Assembly: GCA_964468435.1 (NCBI GenBank)
Contig: CAYXVE010000021.1
Location: forward strand, 5,768 to 69,767
DNA: 64,000 bases
Source: JBCCTX01 sp964468435
Lineage (GTDB): Bacteria > Bacteroidota > Bacteroidia > J057
Reading direction: 5' to 3'
Shown here: positions 8,587 to 17,942 of the stretch, piece after piece
Position numbering within the stretch: position 1 is the first letter of the stretch
How the letters are laid out: the number at the start of each line of letters is the position of its first letter
Notes under the pieces: model-generated
The model's input: only the letters and a program-made list of their open reading frames with translations
Database searches by the model: none
Told to the model about the DNA's origin: nothing
Translations under genes and position numbers: made by a program

Positions 8587-11400
8587 TCAAATCTTAAAAT
8601 GCCTTAGCTGATAGGTAAAGGTCAGCATGAAGTATTGCTGGAGGACGTTGGTTCTGATATCCTGAATAAAGGCATCGGTTATCGACCGAGATATGCTATT
8701 GTTTTGATTGAGCAGGTCAAATACTGATAACTGCAACTCTCCCCGGTCATTTTTTAAGAACTTTCTGGCTAGGCCCATGTTCCAGAGGATAAAATCATCA
8801 TTGAAGCCATCTGCGAGTCCCCGATACATCTGATGTGATACCTGGGAGCGAAAAACCATTCCATCCCAGAAGATCAGGTTTAGGTTCAGGCTAGTATTTT
8901 GGTTGAAATATTCCTGATTGAGGTCTGTTCGCAATGAGTTTTTAACTCGGCTTAGATTGGAACGGGATGAGATGGTGAAATCGACTTTTTCACTGAAGTT
9001 ACTGGCGATGACAACACCTAGTCCCATTGTCCCTGAGTTGGCGAAGTTGGTTTGATTGTTGATCAGGCCAGGAGAACGCGTATAATCAGCTGTAAGGTTC
9101 AGGTTGAGGTTGGACTTGAGAAAACGAACTGGAAAGCCAAAGGTAACAACTGATCGCACATTGCGATATCCGTCAATATTGACGGGCTGCGAAAGTTGGC
9201 CACCCTGTTGAAGGGTAACTCCATTTGCCAGTGTTGTATCGCGGTTGGTGATAATGGTGCTGTTGCCGATATAATTATCGGCATAGTTACCACTCAGCAA
9301 GGCAAAAAACACCTGGCCTTTTTCCGTTTTTGTCGATGAATACCGCATAAATAATCTATGCTGGATATTCTGCTCCAACTCACTATTACCTACACTGAGC
9401 CGGATCGGATTGGTATTGTCTACGACAGATTGAAGTTGGGTAACCGAAGGTACGTTGGTTGACGGCCTGTAAAACAGGATAAAGTTTTTCTGCTGCGAGA
9501 TACGATACCGCATCATAGCCATAGGGAGTACATTGCGAAATGTCCGGTTCAGATCAAATTCAGAAGGGAAGATCTGCTCATTATTCAGGGTTGCCCACTG
9601 GTAGGCCAGCCTGACCATTCCCATCAATTTGCGATTTTGGGTGAAATAGCGGATACCGGTTCCCAATTGTTGTGAAAGATAGGTATTGGTAAAGGTATTG
9701 CTCAGACTGGTATCCAATGAGGTATAATCATTGGTGCGTTCTTCAAAGGCAAAAGTTTCCTTATCTGAGTCATTCCACTGAGGTTCAATTTCATAAAAGG
9801 TCTGCAGCATCATCGTCTGCGAGATAGGTTCGGTATATGATACGTTAGCTCCAAAGTTCCATCCGGTACTCTGTAAAGTAGATTGCTGCTGAAGGGTATC
9901 AAATGAAGTAGGCCTTGTAAAATAGTTGATATTGGAATTTAGCTCATTATTCCCGGTTTGTTCATCGTATCCAGTATTTAGCCGGATAGAGAAGGTACGT
10001 CCGCGCTTTTCAAATTGATGGCGATAAAGCAGGGTATTGGAAAAATTGAGGGCATTCAGGTTTGTACTAAAAATGGACTTGGATGAATTGAGCTGTTCCG
10101 CCCCCAAAAAGGTGAATCCCTCTGTGAATTCGTTTCCGCTATTTTCCTGTAGGGTGAGTCTGGGAATAAAAATAATGGAGTTTTTGCTGTCAATATCATA
10201 TTCCATACGAAGATTAATCCGGTGATTGATATTCCGGCTATCAGTCTGATTGGTCTCTGAATAATCCTGATTGGTAATACCTTCCAAAAAGTAAGTCTGA
10301 TTGATCTCTTCCAAAGCATTATTATCTTGATAATTGAAAAAGTAGCTCCCTGTTACTTCCCATTTTTTTCCCCAGTTATCAGAATAATTGAAACCCAGGC
10401 TATGTGTTTCAGAGATACCATTTTGGGCTCCGACGAGAAAGTCCCCCACATTTGACCCACCACCTCTACCTCCACGAAAACCACCACCTCTGCCCCTACG
10501 GCCTCCACCGCCTCTGCGATTTCCTCCCGTATTACCTACCACACCTAGCAAGTCTTCGGTTGAAAAATTCTGCTGGTTGATATTGTTGGTTTGTCCAATA
10601 ATTGATATGCGTTGCTCTTCATTGAAGATATTAATGTTTCCTCCGCTCTGATACGTATTATCCTGGCCATAGCCCGCATAGATCTTTCCGAATTCTCCAT
10701 TTCTCATGCCTGTACGGGTTACTATGTTGATCGTCTTTTGGGTATTGCCATCATCAAAACCTGTAAACTGGGATTGCTCACTTTGTTGATCGAAGATTTC
10801 GATCTTTTGAATCACCTCGGCAGGGAGATTTCTCAGGGCTGCTTGAGGGTCATTTCCAAAAAAGGGTTTTCCATCCACTAGCACCTGACGAACATCCTCT
10901 CCCTGAGCTTGTACCTTTCCCTGATCTACAACAACTCCAGGCATTTTTTGAATGAGGTCCTGTGCATCAGCATCTGGATTGGTTTTGTATGCATCAGCAT
11001 TAAACTGGACAGTATCGCCCTTTTGGATGGCTGGGGTTTGATGTCCTTTTATTTCCACTTCTCCAATCGTGTAGGTCCGTTCTCCCAGTACAATCTTTCC
11101 AATATCTAAAGGTTGATCTATGACTTTGATATCCATGGAGAATGGTTCATATCCCACGTATGCTACCTTCAGAGTATATTGTCCCGGACTTACGCTCAGA
11201 ATTTCAAATCTTCCGGTTTTATCTGCCAAAGCTCCCTTGATAGGTCTTCCTTTCGGCGAAATGAGCGCAGCCGAGGCTCCTGCTGCTACCTGAGCGGGCT
11301 TCGTCGTCTCAACTGTACCTGAGACGGTGTAGGTTGTTTGCCCTAACATCTGATTAGCAGTGAAGAACCATAAACAGGTTAGGAGGAAAAATAATCTCAT
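8587..11400 (-). CDS. TonB-dependent-receptor-like outer membrane beta-barrel protein
   Basis: This is a 937-residue outer-membrane barrel of the type with a carboxypeptidase-regulatory-like N-terminal domain. The signal peptide starts MRLFFLLTCLWFFTANQ. The Ig-like domain covers about residues 20-110. A plug-like domain follows, with QDLIQKMPGVVVDQG and the LVDGKPFFGNDP block. The remainder is barrel strands ending in an aromatic-rich C-terminus. A Gly/Arg-rich insertion lies at about residues 289-318 (10440-10535). I chose the ATG at 11400 because it opens a clean signal peptide; an upstream GTG at 11433 is possible. The substrate cannot be told: no SusD partner is nearby. Confidence 0.88.
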   Translation of the reverse strand: MRLFFLLTCLWFFTANQMLGQTTYTVSGTVETTKPAQVAAGASAALISPKGRPIKGALADKTGRFEILSVSPGQYTLKVAYVGYEPFSMDIKVIDQPLDIGKIVLGERTYTIGEVEIKGHQTPAIQKGDTVQFNADAYKTNPDADAQDLIQKMPGVVVDQGKVQAQGEDVRQVLVDGKPFFGNDPQAALRNLPAEVIQKIEIFDQQSEQSQFTGFDDGNTQKTINIVTRTGMRNGEFGKIYAGYGQDNTYQSGGNINIFNEEQRISIIGQTNNINQQNFSTEDLLGVVGNTGGNRRGGGGRRGRGGGFRGGRGGGSNVGDFLVGAQNGISETHSLGFNYSDNWGKKWEVTGSYFFNYQDNNALEEINQTYFLEGITNQDYSETNQTDSRNINHRINLRMEYDIDSKNSIIFIPRLTLQENSGNEFTEGFTFLGAEQLNSSKSIFSTNLNALNFSNTLLYRHQFEKRGRTFSIRLNTGYDEQTGNNELNSNINYFTRPTSFDTLQQQSTLQSTGWNFGANVSYTEPISQTMMLQTFYEIEPQWNDSDKETFAFEERTNDYTSLDTSLSNTFTNTYLSQQLGTGIRYFTQNRKLMGMVRLAYQWATLNNEQIFPSEFDLNRTFRNVLPMAMMRYRISQQKNFILFYRPSTNVPSVTQLQSVVDNTNPIRLSVGNSELEQNIQHRLFMRYSSTKTEKGQVFFALLSGNYADNYIGNSTIITNRDTTLANGVTLQQGGQLSQPVNIDGYRNVRSVVTFGFPVRFLKSNLNLNLTADYTRSPGLINNQTNFANSGTMGLGVVIASNFSEKVDFTISSRSNLSRVKNSLRTDLNQEYFNQNTSLNLNLIFWDGMVFRSQVSHQMYRGLADGFNDDFILWNMGLARKFLKNDRGELQLSVFDLLNQNNSISRSITDAFIQDIRTNVLQQYFMLTFTYQLRHFKI

Positions 11401-11509
11401 GTGTCTACGTATAAAATATATTCTCTTAGACACCCTGAGACTACAGTTTTATTCCCTGTTAAAGAAAAAAAATGATGTAAATATTGAATTAGCTGCCAGG
11501 GAATATTGA

Positions 11510-11522
11510 AACGCTTAGCGTT
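11510..11522. promoter_or_regulatory. Perfect palindrome in a divergent intergenic region
   Basis: AACGCTTAGCGTT is an uninterrupted palindrome with one central base. It lies between the divergently transcribed barrel protein (start 11400) and tricorn-like protease (start 11611). The position is suitable for a shared operator, but no regulator is known. Confidence 0.25.
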
Positions 11523-11610
11523 GACCCATAATGTGATAAAAGGACCATTTACACATATTCAAATTATTGTTATATTAACTTTTTTTAAATAACTAACTCA
11601 ACTATACGAT

Positions 11611-14600
11611 ATGAAAAAAATCACTTGTCTGGTCTTACTCATGACCATGTCAGTATCTATCGCAGTAGCGCAGGATGTAGGATCCCTTCTCAGATTCCCG
11701 GCTCTGAGTGCGGATGGTTCACAACTAGCATTTTCTTATCAGGGAGATATCTGGATGGTAGCTTCTGACGGTGGAGTTGCCCGGAGATTGACTATACACG
11801 AGAGTTATGAAAGCCATCCACAGTGGGATAATACTGGAGACATGCTTGTGTTTCAGGGTAACCGTTGGGGTAATGATGATATCTATCTCATCAATGCACA
11901 AGGGGGAAGGCCTCAAAGGCTGACATATCGCTCAACCGGAGATGTTTCGGCACAGTGGGGAAAAGACGGAATTATATACTTCAACACAAACAGAAACTTC
12001 CGGGAAGTAGAGCGAGAACCAGAAGTGTATCAGGTAGCAGTTACAGGGGGTGCACCTACAAGGGCACTGGATGCATTGGGATATAATCCTATTCCATCAC
12101 CCAATGGAAGATTTATTGCATTACAAAGAGGACATTGTCGTATTACCCGGGAAGCGTACCGGGGGCCGGCCAACAGGGATATCTGGTTGTACGATACTCA
12201 GCAGGATCGCTATATACAACTTACAGACTTTGACGGCCAGGATATATATCCGCAGTGGGGAGATGATCATACCCTGTATATGTTAAGTGCTCGCAATAGC
12301 AGATACAATATATATAGATTAACGCTCAATAGTGATGGTGAACCAGAGAGCGAAACCGAAGCCATTACAGACTATGAAAACGAGGGGATCCGATACTATG
12401 ATGTGAGTGCAGACGGAGAACTGATCGTGTTTGAAAAAGGCACTGATATCTGGACCATGTCTACGACTCCTCCTGCAAAACCTGTAAAACTAGAAATAGA
12501 TATAACCCAAGATTATCGCTTTGATCCCATTGAACATAAGACATATACAGACCAGGCCACAGCATTCAGCTTATCTCCTAATGAAAAATACCTGGCATTT
12601 GTAGTGAGAGGGGAAATTTTTATTACTCAAAATGACAAAGATAAAAGCCGTGCTATTCAGATTACAGATCATATAGCTCATGACAGGCAAGTTGCCTGGC
12701 TCAGTGATACTGTATTGGTATTTATATCTGACAGGGATGGAGACTTTGGTATTTATAAGGTCCAGTCAACTGATGAAAAGGAATCGGACCTGTTCAAAAC
12801 CTTTAAACGGGAAACTCAAAAGATACTGGATACAGATGAAGAAGAAATGATGATTGAGTTATCTCCTGACAGAGAGAAGATTGCCATTCAACAGGGAAGA
12901 GGTAAGCTGGTCGTTGCAAATATTGATTCTATGGGTACCATAACAGATCAGCGCACGCTGCTCGATGGATGGGATAGTCCTGGGGGATTGTCTTGGAGTC
13001 CGGATAGTCGCTGGTTAGCTTATTCACTTAGCGATCTGGATTTCAACAGTGAGATCTTCATTCACGCTGTGGATGATAGTCAACCTCCTGTCAATATTTC
13101 TTATCATCCCCGCTCGGATCAGTCTCCCATATGGAGCCGTGATGGAAGCAAACTGGGATTTTTGTCTATTCGAAATAACGGGGACACCGATGTTTGGTTT
13201 GTCTGGCTCCGAAAAGAAGATTGGGAAAAAACAAAATCTGACTGGGAGGAAGAACCAGAAGATAACGGGGAAAAGAAGGATACTGTGGATAAAGAAGAAG
13301 GTATCAAAAAGATCGAAATCGACTTCAAAGATATTCATGAACGTCTGGTACAGGTTACCAGCCTACCGGGAAATGAGGGGAATCTGGTTATATCGGCTGA
13401 TGGGGAGACATTTTTTTTTACAACCAACCAGCGTGGAAGAACCAGTGGAGGAGGTGATCCAGAATTGAAGCGTGTAAAATGGGATGGTTCAGAAATGAAA
13501 ACCCTAATCCCCAAAGCACGTGTCAGTGGGTTGACATTGGATACCCGAGGAAACTATTTTTATATGCTACAAAATCGGGGTTCGCTGGGTAAACTCGCTG
13601 TCGAAGGAGGGGGAGCTAAAGGATTGCCATTCAAAGCCAAAATGGATATCCATCATGAGGCTGAACGCAGGCAAATCTTTGACGAAGCTTGGCGCACACT
13701 CAGAGATGGATTTTATGATCCAAACTTCCACGGACGAGACTGGAAAGCGCTTCGGGAAAAATATGAACCCCTTGCCCTTTCTGCTTCTACGACTCAGGAT
13801 TTCCGGGATATGTTTAATGAAATGCTTGGGCAGGTAAATGCCAGTCATATGGGGATGTATGGTCAGGATCCAGAGGAAACCCAGGAAGAGCGCAGCGGAC
13901 TGATCGGAGTAGAGGTAAAGCCGCACGAACAGGGACTGGAGATAACAAGTATTGTACCTGGATCACCAGTAGATAAGACTGAATCCAAACTATCAATAGG
14001 AGAGGTAATACTGACAGTGAACGGAGAAAGCACGCAAGGAAAAAATCTCTATCAGTTACTAGAAGGTATGGTAGATGAAAGGACACTTTTGGAAGTAGAG
14101 GACACTAAAGGAAATACTCGCGAGGTAATCATCCGACCCACGGGTTCATTGGTCTCGGAGCAATATGATGCCTGGGTAGACAAACGAAAAGAACTCACAG
14201 ATAAATATTCGGGAGGCAGACTAGGATATATTCACATTCAAGGTATGAACTGGCCTAGTTTTGAGCGGTTTGAACGAGAGTTGATGGCAAGCGGTTATGG
14301 AAAAGAAGGTATAGTGATTGATGTTCGCTTCAATGGAGGAGGCTGGACAACAGATATGCTTATGGCTGTGCTAAATGTAGATCAGCATGCATACACAGTT
14401 CCACGAGGAGCAGCTCAGGACCTTGAGAAAGAGCATCCCAAATTCAGAGACCACTATCCCTTTGGTGAAAGGCTGCCTTTATCTTCATGGCATGGTCCCT
14501 CTATCGCCTTATGCAATGAAGCGAGTTATTCCAATGCAGAGATATTTTCTCATGCATACAAGACCCTGGGTATAGGAAAACTAGTGGGTAAACCTACTTT

Positions 14601-14850
14601 TGGAGCAGTGATATCGACAGGTGGTAGAGGTCTGATCGATGGGTCTTATGTGAGGTTACCCTTCCGGGGTTGGTATGTCAAAGCAACAGGCGAGAATATG
14701 GAACATGGCCCTGCGGTTCCAGATTATATCGTGAGCGACCAGCCTGATAGCAAAGCCGAAGGAGAAGATCCCCAATTGGAGAAAGCCGTAGATATTCTGT
14801 TAGAACAGATCGACGGAACCTCTGAAATCCAGCAGGGAGGAAGGAAATAA
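11611..14850 (+). CDS. Tricorn-like S41 family peptidase
   Basis: This is a 1079-residue exported protease of the tricorn type. The signal peptide is MKKITCLVLLMTMSVSIAVA, followed by QD. Two beta-propeller halves follow: a TolB/WD-like part with repeats such as FPALSADGSQLAFSYQGDIW (about 29-48), and a second set to about residue 680. A helical core follows (EAWRTLRDGFYDPNFHGRDW), then a PDZ domain near 765-850. The S41 tail domain holds EASYSNAEIFSHAYKT with the likely nucleophilic Ser. A charged Glu/Lys linker lies at about 535-575. Such proteins trim peptides; export to the periplasm is inferred from the signal peptide. Confidence 0.93.
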   Translation: MKKITCLVLLMTMSVSIAVAQDVGSLLRFPALSADGSQLAFSYQGDIWMVASDGGVARRLTIHESYESHPQWDNTGDMLVFQGNRWGNDDIYLINAQGGRPQRLTYRSTGDVSAQWGKDGIIYFNTNRNFREVEREPEVYQVAVTGGAPTRALDALGYNPIPSPNGRFIALQRGHCRITREAYRGPANRDIWLYDTQQDRYIQLTDFDGQDIYPQWGDDHTLYMLSARNSRYNIYRLTLNSDGEPESETEAITDYENEGIRYYDVSADGELIVFEKGTDIWTMSTTPPAKPVKLEIDITQDYRFDPIEHKTYTDQATAFSLSPNEKYLAFVVRGEIFITQNDKDKSRAIQITDHIAHDRQVAWLSDTVLVFISDRDGDFGIYKVQSTDEKESDLFKTFKRETQKILDTDEEEMMIELSPDREKIAIQQGRGKLVVANIDSMGTITDQRTLLDGWDSPGGLSWSPDSRWLAYSLSDLDFNSEIFIHAVDDSQPPVNISYHPRSDQSPIWSRDGSKLGFLSIRNNGDTDVWFVWLRKEDWEKTKSDWEEEPEDNGEKKDTVDKEEGIKKIEIDFKDIHERLVQVTSLPGNEGNLVISADGETFFFTTNQRGRTSGGGDPELKRVKWDGSEMKTLIPKARVSGLTLDTRGNYFYMLQNRGSLGKLAVEGGGAKGLPFKAKMDIHHEAERRQIFDEAWRTLRDGFYDPNFHGRDWKALREKYEPLALSASTTQDFRDMFNEMLGQVNASHMGMYGQDPEETQEERSGLIGVEVKPHEQGLEITSIVPGSPVDKTESKLSIGEVILTVNGESTQGKNLYQLLEGMVDERTLLEVEDTKGNTREVIIRPTGSLVSEQYDAWVDKRKELTDKYSGGRLGYIHIQGMNWPSFERFERELMASGYGKEGIVIDVRFNGGGWTTDMLMAVLNVDQHAYTVPRGAAQDLEKEHPKFRDHYPFGERLPLSSWHGPSIALCNEASYSNAEIFSHAYKTLGIGKLVGKPTFGAVISTGGRGLIDGSYVRLPFRGWYVKATGENMEHGPAVPDYIVSDQPDSKAEGEDPQLEKAVDILLEQIDGTSEIQQGGRK

Positions 14851-14918
14851 AGGCTAAATTTCTTATATTTTAGGGTGCTGAGATGATCCAGCACCCTAAA
14901 TTTTTTAGTCTAAGTTCT

Positions 14919-16553
14919 ATGACACCAAGGCATCGCATTCTATTCAGATCTCTGATTTTGTTGTTATTTACCCAATGCCAGCAGCTTCCCGAAACATTAC
15001 AGATAGTCCATAAGGGTCAAAATCTGCAGGCCAAACTCACTGGCCCCAATTGGAAGCATATACCAGGAGAGTTGATAGGTTCAGGTATCGCCCATGTAGC
15101 ATTTATCAATCGCTATGTGCAGGATGCCCCATTTCACATGAAAGTCACACTTTCACTAGATACATTGAATGCCAGCACAGCATTGGTATGGATCTTTGGC
15201 AATCATTTTGGCTTTGATTCTAATGCACAGGGTGAAGCCAACAAATACCGGTTATTTTTATATAGCCCCTTGTTGCCGGAAGTACGTTATTTGGACCATG
15301 CTGTAGATTACCTTCGACCCGGAGAGCCCTTTGACTTTGAACTATACCGGAATACAGATTCGATGTTTGTAGAAATTAATCAGAAACCTGTAACCTCATT
15401 CCCCCTGAAAGAACTCGCTGGTCCACTCAACGGAAGGATCGGTCTTAGACCCTGGCGCAATGTCATGAGGGTCTATGACTGGAGCTTTGAAGGTAACACA
15501 TATGCACCTCCTGAGTTGGATTATATTTTCGAATCTGGTAAAGAAGGTTATGAGGTATATGCAATACCTGCATTGATCAAGACAGAGGATCATACGTTAC
15601 TGGCATTCTGTGAGGGAAGAAAAGGAGCCTGGTACAACGATGCAGGAGATATTGATCTGGTGATGAAGCGCTCAGAAGATGGCGGTAATACCTGGTCACC
15701 GCTGGAAGTAGTACTGGACGATGGACCACATTCCTGTCAGAATCCCGTTCCTATCTACGATCCAATACGTAAAAGAGTCGTATTAATCAGCACCAGAAAG
15801 AGTGCCCATGATATTTATACAAAAGTACTGGAAGGTGTTGGAGATGAGGCTATCCAGATCAGAGTCATATATGCAGACCCTAACGGTCGGGGATGGACAG
15901 CACTGAAGGATATTACGGAACAGGTCAAACCCGACAGTATGAATTGGTATGCTACAGGTCCAGGATCGGGATTATTAATGGAGTCTTCTCGTTTTCCAGG
16001 CAGAATGGTGATCGCCTGCAATCATACCATTCAGGGTGATCAGCAATATCGGGCACACGTTATGTATTCGAATGATGGGGGTGAAACCTGGTATATAGGG
16101 GGGAGAATACCTGGGGACGGACTGAATGAAGGTGAGGTCGCCGAAATAGAAGGTGGTAGGCTGTATATCAATATTAGAAATTATGACATAACCCATCATG
16201 CCCGTCGCGTATCCCACAGCGACGATGGGGGAATCAGCTGGACTCATGCGGAATTTGACCTGGAACTGGTAGAACCCAGAGCACAAGCCAGTGTACAGAC
16301 CCTTGAAATGAAAGGAAAAAAAATCCTGGCATTTTCAAATCCCGATCATCCCTATTTTCGACAAAATATGACTTTGAAAATTAGTTATGATGGAGGAGGA
16401 AGCTGGCAAAAAGAAACAGTCATTCATCCTGGTCCCAGCGCCAATTCAGACATAGTCCAGCTCACGGATAGTACTGTGGGGGTGCTCTTTCAGGCAGGAC
16501 GTTTTACCTATACCGATGGGGTTGTGTTTACAGATATTACAAAATACCCATAA
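14919..16553 (+). CDS. Exo-alpha-sialidase (GH33-like) lipoprotein
   Basis: This predicted lipoprotein has a signal RHRILFRSLILLLFTQC ending at the lipobox Cys. I start at the ATG at 14919, where that signal is compact; 14883 is the alternative. Residues about 20-190 form an N-terminal concanavalin-like domain. The C-terminal six-blade sialidase propeller begins with YAIPALIKT, a form of the RIP motif, then CEGR. Four Asp boxes are visible: SEDGGNTW, SNDGGETW, SDDGGISW and SYDGGGSW. The enzyme should release terminal sialic acids at the cell surface. It directly follows the tricorn-like protease (68-base gap) and may share its transcript. Confidence 0.9.
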   Translation: MTPRHRILFRSLILLLFTQCQQLPETLQIVHKGQNLQAKLTGPNWKHIPGELIGSGIAHVAFINRYVQDAPFHMKVTLSLDTLNASTALVWIFGNHFGFDSNAQGEANKYRLFLYSPLLPEVRYLDHAVDYLRPGEPFDFELYRNTDSMFVEINQKPVTSFPLKELAGPLNGRIGLRPWRNVMRVYDWSFEGNTYAPPELDYIFESGKEGYEVYAIPALIKTEDHTLLAFCEGRKGAWYNDAGDIDLVMKRSEDGGNTWSPLEVVLDDGPHSCQNPVPIYDPIRKRVVLISTRKSAHDIYTKVLEGVGDEAIQIRVIYADPNGRGWTALKDITEQVKPDSMNWYATGPGSGLLMESSRFPGRMVIACNHTIQGDQQYRAHVMYSNDGGETWYIGGRIPGDGLNEGEVAEIEGGRLYINIRNYDITHHARRVSHSDDGGISWTHAEFDLELVEPRAQASVQTLEMKGKKILAFSNPDHPYFRQNMTLKISYDGGGSWQKETVIHPGPSANSDIVQLTDSTVGVLFQAGRFTYTDGVVFTDITKYP

Positions 16554-16740
16554 GTGAAGATTTACATAGATTAAGAGAAAAGAATTAATCATAAGAAAAC
16601 CCAATTATCCCATATTATCCAAACACTCAATACTCTGTAATCAAATAGCTTTAATAAATTTGTGTAGGAAGCACCATGTACGGGGACTGTGGGTATTTGG
16701 TTCGGTTTTGATATTCCTACAAACGTAGTTAGGTTGTTTT

Positions 16741-16757
16741 TCCTTTTTTAAAAAGGA
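16741..16757. repeat. Short A/T palindrome in a gene-poor stretch
   Basis: TCCTTTTT and AAAAAGGA flank a single central T. It belongs to the 16554-16788 stretch, which has no gene I can support. TAAATTTG at 16655-16662 matches a -7 element by sequence but faces no gene. Confidence 0.3.
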
Positions 16758-16788
16758 TTAATGTTATTACTCCATCATATCATGCGCC

Positions 16789-16983
16789 TTACATCCTAAT
16801 GAGAAGACTTTCTGCAGCTTCCGCTACCTTGATTTGCATAATTTTATCTCCAAAGAGCAAATCCGGCAACACACATATTTTTTGATAGCTTGAAAAGCTA
16901 TTCATCAATGCATTTGACCATCCCTTAAACTCATCGTCGAAGCATCCTCTCAGCACTGATGTGTCTGTATACACGGTTTGCAT
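16789..16983 (-). pseudogene. Truncated PIN-domain (VapC-like) protein
   Basis: The first 40 or so residues (MQTVYTDTSVLRGCFDDEF, then WSNALMNSF and ICVLPDLLF) match the start of PIN-domain ribonucleases of the type MKxVYLDTSVxGGYFDEEF. They include the first catalytic Asp in YTDTSV. The frame stops after 64 residues, while such proteins have 130-150. The rest of the fold, with the later acidic residues, is not found in any frame downstream. No antitoxin gene is next to it. I read it as the remnant of a toxin-antitoxin toxin or related RNase; a very short active protein is unlikely. Confidence 0.5.
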
Positions 16984-17022
16984 GAATCAAAGATGTAAAG
17001 AGAGTTTAAGATTGATAAATTT

Positions 17023-17790
17023 CTACTTGATCTCGACCTTCTCACCATCCTCAGGAATAAATACTTTGTCTATCAAATCATGTACGATCAATGCATGCTT
17101 CAGATCAGTCCTTGACGTTTGGCAGTGATTCAGAGCTTCCATGTGATTGGCAATGACTTTGCCGGGAGCATTCTCCACAAATTTAAGAATATCTTCTATC
17201 GTCATCAGGAGTGGTTTAAAAACATCTAGTTGTGCGGTTCCAGTGGCTACGACACTGATATCAGGTAAATATCCAGTGAGGACTTTTTCCACATCATCTG
17301 TGTAGATAGTATCAGAACTCAAATATATAGCTGGCTGGTTGGGAAGTGCGATATAAAATCCCATGACGTTACCCATTTGCTTTGCGGCAAATCCATATCC
17401 GTGTTTTGCTGGTATTCCCATGATTTTTCCGCTTAGAAAATCATCTCGCTTCCAGTAATTCATAGCCCGTATTACATGCAGCCCTTTTTTTTCAAATGCT
17501 TTCTGATCTTTTATGCTACAGTATACCGGAATATCACGTTCTAGGAGAAATTTTTCCCCTTCCTTATCGATATGGTCGGGATGCTGGTGAGTGATCAGGC
17601 AATGGGTGACCAGCTCCAGTACTTCACGGCTGCATTCTGGGATAGGAACTAGCGGATTTTTTTGAGCTTTGGCTCTGACCAGGGTAAAAGAGGACATCGA
17701 ACCCACCTGCCCTAACATGGGATCTACTAATATAAAATGGCCATTGGCTTCTATAACCATGGTTGCATTCCGGATGTGATGGATGATCAT
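17023..17790 (-). CDS. MBL-fold metallo-hydrolase (UlaG-like)
   Basis: The protein has 255 residues. It has the metallo-beta-lactamase fold: an early strand with MVIEANGHFILVDPML, the metal motif THQHPDHID (about residues 68-76), the conserved HGYGF block, the SSDTIY Asp-containing block, and a late His in IANHMEALNHC. This resembles the beta-lactamase-like hydrolases grouped with UlaG rather than glyoxalase II or true lactamases. It is cytoplasmic, as no signal is seen. The substrate is unknown. Confidence 0.85.
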   Translation of the reverse strand: MIIHHIRNATMVIEANGHFILVDPMLGQVGSMSSFTLVRAKAQKNPLVPIPECSREVLELVTHCLITHQHPDHIDKEGEKFLLERDIPVYCSIKDQKAFEKKGLHVIRAMNYWKRDDFLSGKIMGIPAKHGYGFAAKQMGNVMGFYIALPNQPAIYLSSDTIYTDDVEKVLTGYLPDISVVATGTAQLDVFKPLLMTIEDILKFVENAPGKVIANHMEALNHCQTSRTDLKHALIVHDLIDKVFIPEDGEKVEIK

Positions 17791-17942
17791 GATGGCATAC
17801 TTTTATCCTGAATGATTTACAAGTAAACAATTCCTTAGATAAAATGGATAACAATGAGTCAATTTCTGAATATTGCTGTTTACAGAGGCTAATTCCTTTA
17901 TAAAAATACCCAATTGATTATAATGTACCCAGTAAATAACTC

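Noticed and set aside
16741..16757. Terminator after the sialidase
   Set aside because: A/T palindrome without a loop; too weak and too far from the stop.
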